Below are positions 59,276 through 64,000 of a stretch of 64,000 nt of DNA, in pieces. This DNA comes from Phascolarctobacterium_A sp902463975 (GTDB lineage Bacteria; Bacillota; Negativicutes; Acidaminococcales; Acidaminococcaceae), in the NCBI RefSeq assembly GCF_902463975.1, contig NZ_CABQHJ010000010.1, positions 7,173 to 71,172 on the forward strand. The letters run 5' to 3'. The stretch's first letter is position 1. Every line of letters starts with the position of its first letter. A model generated the notes under the pieces. It was not told the origin of the DNA, ran no database searches, and saw only the letters and a list, made by a program, of their open reading frames with translations. The translations under genes and the position numbers were made by a program.

Positions 59276-60544
59276 TTAGAAATAAGTACGCACACCCATA
59301 TAAGTATTAGCTTTATTACCGCGCACATCCATGGTTTCGCCGTAAAGCGACAGGTTATCATGCAAACGGAATTCACCGCCCAGACGCACCTTGAGATCAT
59401 CAAAGTCATATAATTGGGAATACAATCTGAAATCCCTGCCTAAATCGTAGCTGGCGCCGACACCGAAATCTCCCTGCATCGCACCCATGCTGAAGGCTGC
59501 GTTGCCATACTGACGGCCTACAAGAAAATCAAATTTATTGGCATTGCCGATGTCATAACCGCCCATATAAAGGAAGGTATCGTCCGCAGGGTGCAGCGTT
59601 ACACCCAAGCTGCCGCGCCAGTCGCCGCCCTTGGCGGCAAAGCCGGCGTCAGTCGAAACCTTTGCCTCGGTGAGGGTTCCCAAAATCCTGTTGGCGCGCT
59701 CACTCGTTTCCTTGACGTTAACCAGCGTTTCCTTCAGCGATTTCTGTGTTACAGGATCCTTGGCTACCGTTTCCAGCACCTCGACAATATTTTCCATACG
59801 CTGGCTGGTGTCTGCCATATTCTGGGCAATCGCAGCCACATTCTGGCCCGTCTTGCCGTTATTGTCCACACCGGCCATAATGCTTTCGATATGTGCTGCC
59901 GTGCCGTTCATGCGATGGCTCAGCTCATTAATCTGATGAATCATCGAAGTAATATCCTGCTGGTTGGCTACTGCCACATCAGCCATAACCTTCGTGAAGG
60001 TATTCATGTTCTCAGCGATATCATTCATATTCTTAAAGCCGGATTTCATTGACTGCTGGACTTCCTTGTCGCCAAAAACATTTTCAAAGGCATTGGCGAT
60101 ATTTTCCATACGCTTCACCAGATCACCGGAGGAAGCAAAGAATTCATCAATACCACCGCCGGCAACACCATTAATCGTGCTGCCTTCAGCTACATAACCC
60201 TGTCCCTGCTTGGCAGGCGGGATAACGCTGACATATTTTTCACCCATAATACCGTCAGAGGAAATCGTAAAGGTTGCTCCCTGCGGTATTTTGATATCGT
60301 CATTAATTTCTGTGATAACCTCTACCTTATCCGGTGCCACATTAATCTTTTTGACCGTGCCCACCTGCACGCCTGCATAGCGCACAACATGTCCTGGCAT
60401 CAGGCCGCTGACCTGAGGATAGTTAATGCGCAGCTCATAGCCCTTTTTGCCAAAGCTGAAAGCACCCATAAAGGTAATAATGCCTGCCAGCACTACTGCG
60501 CCGCCTAACGCAAAGGCACCAACCTTAACCTCATTGCTGCTCAT
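59276..60544 (-). CDS. mlaD: MlaD-type MCE protein with C-terminal beta-barrel-like domain
   Basis: A 422-aa MCE protein for phospholipid transport. N-terminal anchor (VGAFALGGAVVLAGIITFMG), MCE domain (residues ~38-120, VSGLMPGHVVRYAGVQVGTV, FTISSDGIMGEKYVSVIP), long helices (residues 130-290). The last ~110 residues are alternating strands ending DVRGNKANTYMGVRTYF with a terminal Phe. E. coli MlaD (183 aa) lacks this part. In Veillonella parvula a MlaD of this type was described as a transenvelope bridge, as I recall. In one unit with mlaF and mlaE. Confidence 0.88.
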   Translation of the reverse strand: MSSNEVKVGAFALGGAVVLAGIITFMGAFSFGKKGYELRINYPQVSGLMPGHVVRYAGVQVGTVKKINVAPDKVEVITEINDDIKIPQGATFTISSDGIMGEKYVSVIPPAKQGQGYVAEGSTINGVAGGGIDEFFASSGDLVKRMENIANAFENVFGDKEVQQSMKSGFKNMNDIAENMNTFTKVMADVAVANQQDITSMIHQINELSHRMNGTAAHIESIMAGVDNNGKTGQNVAAIAQNMADTSQRMENIVEVLETVAKDPVTQKSLKETLVNVKETSERANRILGTLTEAKVSTDAGFAAKGGDWRGSLGVTLHPADDTFLYMGGYDIGNANKFDFLVGRQYGNAAFSMGAMQGDFGVGASYDLGRDFRLYSQLYDFDDLKVRLGGEFRLHDNLSLYGETMDVRGNKANTYMGVRTYF

Positions 60545-61301
60545 TTTTCTCCTCCTCTTTCAATTCCATGCCGTTAATAAAAGCCTTCACGACTGGATTA
60601 GTACTGTTTTTTATCTCCGCCACTGTGCCCAGCTGCACAATGCGTCCATTATATAGCATAGCGATACGGTCTGCAGCATAATAGGCTGATTCCATATCGT
60701 GTGTTACCAAAACCGAAGTTACGCCCAGCGTCTGCTGGGTTTTGCGTATCAGCCTGCTGATGGTCATTGTCATCACCGGGTCCAGACCGGAGGTCGGTTC
60801 GTCATAAAAAACCATCTGCGGCTGCATGGCCAGCGCCCGCGCCAGGCCAACGCGCTTTTTCATACCGCCGGAAAGCTCTGCCGACATCATCTTCTGCGTA
60901 TCCGGCATGCCCACCATTTCCAATAATTGGCTGACGCGCTGGCGGATTTCCTCCTCCGGAAGCTTAAAATGCCGCCGCAGGCCGAAGGCTACATTCTCGC
61001 CTACGCTCAAAAAGTCGAATAAGGCGGAATACTGGAACACTACGCCCATATGCTGGCGCAGCCCGTCCCATTCATCCTCTGTGAAAGCGCTTGCTTCCTG
61101 CCCGTCAATCACAATACTGCCGGCAGTAGGTGCCAGCAGTCCTGTCAGCAGCTTGATAATGGTGCTCTTGCCGGTACCGGAAGGACCGATAACCGCCAGC
61201 GTTTCCCCCTGACGTACATCAAGATCCAGATTATCAAGAATCACCTTGCTGCCAAAGGCCATTTTAAGTTGTCGGAGCTGAATCATTGCTTCGTTTGACA
61301 T
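60531..61301 (-). CDS. mlaF: Phospholipid transport ATPase MlaF
   Basis: A 256-aa ABC ATPase: Walker A AVIGPSGTGKSTIIKLLTGL, signature SAELSGGMKKRVGLARAL, Walker B MVFYDEPTSGLDPVMT, switch VTHDMESAYYAADRIAML. The GGMKKR signature is the MlaF/MCE-type. Overlaps mlaD by 14 bp and follows mlaE. Confidence 0.93.
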   Translation of the reverse strand: MSNEAMIQLRQLKMAFGSKVILDNLDLDVRQGETLAVIGPSGTGKSTIIKLLTGLLAPTAGSIVIDGQEASAFTEDEWDGLRQHMGVVFQYSALFDFLSVGENVAFGLRRHFKLPEEEIRQRVSQLLEMVGMPDTQKMMSAELSGGMKKRVGLARALAMQPQMVFYDEPTSGLDPVMTMTISRLIRKTQQTLGVTSVLVTHDMESAYYAADRIAMLYNGRIVQLGTVAEIKNSTNPVVKAFINGMELKEEEKNEQQ

Positions 61302-61313
61302 TTTTCCGGCTCC

Positions 61314-62084
61314 TTACACATACAAAATAATCGAAAGAAAATAGTTGGTGATAAACACCAGAATAATCGAAAGCACTACCGAGGCTGTAGTCGCCAGGCC
61401 AACGCCTTCCGCGCCATTCGGCGCGTTCAGGCCCTTATAGCAGCCCACGATAGCAATTATCGCACCAAAGACACAACTTTTGACCATACCGCCAAACACG
61501 TCATAGAACTCCGCCAGTGTCCTGATAGAATTTTCATAAGTAAAGCTGCCGATGCCGGCGTAATAATGCGCCACCACCCAGCCGCCGATGTTACCGATAA
61601 GGTTAGCAAAAAGCACCAATAAAGGCATCATCAGCACCAGCGCAATAAAGCGCGGCACCACCAGATAGCTCACAGGATTGGCAGCCATAACACGCAGCGC
61701 GTCAATCTGCTCGGTAACCTTCATCGTACCAAGCTCCGCTGCAATCGCCGCACCGATACGGCCGGCAACAACAACGCCTGTCAGCACTGGCACCAGCTCA
61801 CGCGCCATGGCGATAGCCACAATGCCGCCTACGGTAGAAGACGCCCCCAGGCGCACGAACTCCTTAGCTGTCTGTACGGAAAAAACCATACCGGTACAGA
61901 GAATCGTCATCATCACAATCGGCAGCGAATCTGCTCCCAAAAGTGCCATCTGACGCACAACCTCCTTAGCATTGGCGTCCTTCAGACGACGCAGCGTTGC
62001 CAGCAGCAGCAGCGTCAGCCTGCCGCTGGCCGCACAAAAGGCCAATATTCTGTTGCCCATTGCTTCACAGATAGATTTCAGCAT
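61314..62084 (-). CDS. mlaE: Phospholipid transport permease MlaE
   Basis: A 256-aa permease of the MlaE/Ttg2B family: ADSLPIVMMTILCTGMVFSV, LVPVLTGVVVAGRIGAAIAA with the conserved ELGTMKVTEQIDALRVMAAN, and C-terminal helices. First gene of the mla operon. A TATAAT (in GGCGGTATAATAATT) about 45 bp upstream is the likely -10; the CGCCATATTTTGGCG inverted repeat just before it may be an operator. Confidence 0.93.
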   Translation of the reverse strand: MLKSICEAMGNRILAFCAASGRLTLLLLATLRRLKDANAKEVVRQMALLGADSLPIVMMTILCTGMVFSVQTAKEFVRLGASSTVGGIVAIAMARELVPVLTGVVVAGRIGAAIAAELGTMKVTEQIDALRVMAANPVSYLVVPRFIALVLMMPLLVLFANLIGNIGGWVVAHYYAGIGSFTYENSIRTLAEFYDVFGGMVKSCVFGAIIAIVGCYKGLNAPNGAEGVGLATTASVVLSIILVFITNYFLSIILYV

Positions 62085-62222
62085 TTTTATATCCTTATCT
62101 TCAGCTTTTTCTACTTAATTATTATACCGCCAAAATATGGCGAATGTATGACGCAAAGAGGCCATACCGATACAGTAACTGGAAAATTTTTGTTTAGCGA
62201 ACGAAATTATCACTCTGCAAGT

Positions 62223-63890
62223 TTACTTTTCAACGGTAAGCATAACTTCGCTCTCGCCGTCAATAATAAAATCAAAGGGATACTTCTGCTTGAACGGAGA
62301 TCCCTGCAGCATACCCGCAAGGCCTGCATCGTTAGCCGCAGCCTCCGGATTTGGCGGCTGCATTTGTCCCATCGCCACATCAATAATCAGCTCGTTATTC
62401 TTATCAGCCGTATTCACGCTCTTGATATAATCGGCAAGCTTATGGCGGGTTTCCTTCTTCTTGGCTGCAGGAACACCTTCAGCCTGCTGCTTGCGCAGCA
62501 ATTCGATAGCCCATGCCATGCTGCTGCCACCGCGTACGTTAAGCGCCAGCTTGCCGCCCGGATGATCCTTAGGCACCTTGAAATAAACCGTCTTGGTAAA
62601 TTCTTCGCCACGATAAGGCTTCATAGTAACATCAACAGCTACCTTATCACCGGGCTTAACCTTGGCATTCTTGATGCGCACGTTAAGAATTTCCGCAACC
62701 TGTACCGCATTGCTGACCTCAACCTCTACGTTGATGCCATAAAGCTGCACCGGCTCAAACTTATTCTGCATCAGAATCGTTATCGCCTCCGTCAGCTCTG
62801 CATCCAGATTTTTCAGCAGCGCGTCATTGGAGTAATACATATTTTCGCGGTCAATCGTCAGCATTTCCTTCTTGCTGTCCACGCCGGTGATGGTAAAATG
62901 CAGTTTGGCTGTGCCACCGCCATTACGGTCCACAGTCTTGCTCACAGTATTGACTACTGCTGCATCGACCATTGAAGGCACCAGCTGCGGATCATCAATC
63001 AGACGCATACGCATGCTGTTGGCCTGACCGCGGCTGCTGTCGTTAACCGTAACAAACATCGGAATAGAATCGGGCTGCTTGCCGACTACGCCGCCGATAC
63101 CGCTGGCACGGTCCTGCGTAATGCTGCCGATAGCCTCACCCAGATTGCCTACCTTATAGCTGCTTTGCAGGTTAGGCACTACGCCCAACACCCACACCTT
63201 ATTCATAAAGAAGTTGCTGCTGCCGCGCTGCATAAAGGGATGGCCGAAGGCCAGAACCTTGCCGCTGTCATCAGTCCAGGTAACAGTACCCAAAGCGCCC
63301 AAAGTCATGTCACCCTGCATCAGAGCCACGCCGACACTGCTGCCAGGCTCCAGCGGCTTAGCGCTGGAAGCGCCGGCAGCACCGCTGTTGATTGCTGTAA
63401 GACCGAAGGGCTGCAGCTTCTCCTGCAGATATTCCAGACCATATTCCGTAAAACCGCCTGCCATCAGCGACGTTCCCTTAGGAATCCAGTCTGCCGGCAG
63501 TTCTCTCGGTTCGTCCAGCAGCGGCAGCATTTTGCCGATTGGTGTCAGAAAGCAGTAATGCGGGTCGTTGAAGGTCTTGCCGAAGGCCACAGCACCGACA
63601 AGTCTGCCGTCTACATAAACAGGACTGCCGCTCATGCCCTGAGCAACACCGCCTGTCTTTTCAATCAAATCGCCGTAAAGGCGCACAAAAATATTATATC
63701 CCATAGCTTCACTGCCGTTGACGCCTAATATTTCTACGTTAAAGGTTTCAATAGTATCACCGCTGATAACGGTTTTGCCTATGCCCTGCATGCCTGCACG
63801 CAAATCACGCACCGGCATCAAAGGAACATTGGCGGCAGCTGCCGTCAGCAGCTGGCAGCAAAACAATAATGCTAATAAAAATACTCTCAT
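62223..63890 (-). CDS. SpoIVB-type S55 serine peptidase-like protein
   Basis: A 555-aa exported protein with signal peptide and an S55 peptidase domain: MPVRDLRAGMQGIGKTVISG, then VAQGMSGSPVYVDGRLVGAV containing the catalytic Ser in GMSGSP, and VLAFGHPFMQRGSSNFFMN. In spore formers SpoIVB cleaves SpoIVFA in the mother-cell cascade. Long C-terminal region (residues ~300-555) of unknown fold, absent from SpoIVB. No PDZ domain is evident. In a non-sporing diderm it may be an envelope protease. Confidence 0.82.
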   Translation of the reverse strand: MRVFLLALLFCCQLLTAAAANVPLMPVRDLRAGMQGIGKTVISGDTIETFNVEILGVNGSEAMGYNIFVRLYGDLIEKTGGVAQGMSGSPVYVDGRLVGAVAFGKTFNDPHYCFLTPIGKMLPLLDEPRELPADWIPKGTSLMAGGFTEYGLEYLQEKLQPFGLTAINSGAAGASSAKPLEPGSSVGVALMQGDMTLGALGTVTWTDDSGKVLAFGHPFMQRGSSNFFMNKVWVLGVVPNLQSSYKVGNLGEAIGSITQDRASGIGGVVGKQPDSIPMFVTVNDSSRGQANSMRMRLIDDPQLVPSMVDAAVVNTVSKTVDRNGGGTAKLHFTITGVDSKKEMLTIDRENMYYSNDALLKNLDAELTEAITILMQNKFEPVQLYGINVEVEVSNAVQVAEILNVRIKNAKVKPGDKVAVDVTMKPYRGEEFTKTVYFKVPKDHPGGKLALNVRGGSSMAWAIELLRKQQAEGVPAAKKKETRHKLADYIKSVNTADKNNELIIDVAMGQMQPPNPEAAANDAGLAGMLQGSPFKQKYPFDFIIDGESEVMLTVEK

Positions 63891-63946
63891 ACTCGCTCCT
63901 AAAAATAAAATATTTACCGGTCCGCTTCCGGTATTTGGCTCTATAA

Positions 63947-64000
63947 ATCGAGTAGGAGACTGCTCATTATTTGAGCAGTCGTCCTCTCACACCACCGTGC
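63947..64000 (-). mobile_element. Group II intron 3' end (partial)
   Basis: Minus strand reads ...CGGTGGTGTGAGAGGACG, then a domain VI-like stem (GACTGCTC/GAGCAGTC, 63958-63980) and ends CTACTCGAT. The ACGG-TG-TGAGAGG linker plus CTACTCGAT end is characteristic of bacterial group II introns (class C/D-like). The rest lies beyond the window. It is inserted upstream of the S55 peptidase gene. Confidence 0.65.

Overview
The window looks like a chromosomal stretch from a diderm Firmicute (class Negativicutes, possibly an Acidaminococcaceae/Phascolarctobacterium-like gut anaerobe; the genus is inference). It has a complete lipid A/Kdo/LPS-transport gene set, BamA, TamB, Skp-like chaperones, TolC and Mla genes of Gram-negative type. 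These are combined with Firmicute traits: a B. subtilis-type PdxK, a SpoIVB-type S55 serine protease and strong AGGAGG ribosome sites. The fused WaaA-LpxK protein and the MlaD with a C-terminal beta-barrel-like domain fit Negativicutes. Almost every gene is on the minus strand.

Layout. (1) 1-2.9 kb: partial pyridoxine/HMP kinase and a TonB-dependent receptor with its own consensus promoter. (2) 2.9-9.5 kb: a visibly AT-rich, translationally coupled six-gene biosynthetic operon (ATP-grasp ligase, unknown Cys-rich protein, NodU/CmcH-type carbamoyltransferase, GT2 glycosyltransferase, radical SAM enzyme with an unusual Cx5CxxC motif, UDP-glucuronate-decarboxylase-like SDR). (3) 10.0-12.0 kb: a compact RiPP locus with a YkgJ-like Cys-cluster protein, a radical SAM maturase, a PqqD-type recognition protein and two small precursor-like peptides sharing a YxxP leader, one of them in a gap that is easily missed. 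(4) 12.1-14.7 kb: two XRE regulators and an intact ISL3-family insertion sequence (1770 bp, 8-bp target duplication) whose two ends carry six-unit arrays of about 23-bp inverted iterons. (5) 14.7-26.1 kb: an accessory island bounded by a decayed copy of the tRNA-Ser 3' end plus terminator (14.69-14.75 kb) and the real tRNA-Ser(GCT) (26.15-26.24 kb). It encodes LRAT-domain, DUF1566/coiled-coil, ferredoxin-fusion, glycine-zipper and HNH proteins, a lipoprotein, a zinc-ribbon/DUF805 protein and a zinc-finger protein, plus second copies of the XRE modules. (6) 26.1-64 kb: two tRNA-Ser genes and then the core envelope supercluster.

How the core works together. lpxC, lpxA, lpxD, lpxI, lpxB, lpxK (fused to waaA) and two lpxL-type acyltransferases make Kdo-lipid A. 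fabZ supplies unsaturated acyl-ACP, and kdsD-kdsA-kdsC-kdsB make CMP-Kdo. MsbA flips the product and LptB-LptFG-LptC-LptA move it outward. BamA, three Skp/OmpH-like chaperones and TamB build the outer membrane. MlaEFD moves phospholipids, and TolC is an export channel under a consensus promoter with a TetR-type palindrome. A sigma-70-family factor lies inside this envelope cluster. The right edge enters the 3' end of a group II intron.

The most promising unusual material is the RiPP locus with the adjoining sugar/carbamoyl operon, the tRNA-Ser island with its LRAT/HNH/Fe-S proteins, and the iteron-ended ISL3 element. Start sites were chosen from visible Shine-Dalgarno spacing; several genes appear to use GTG or TTG.
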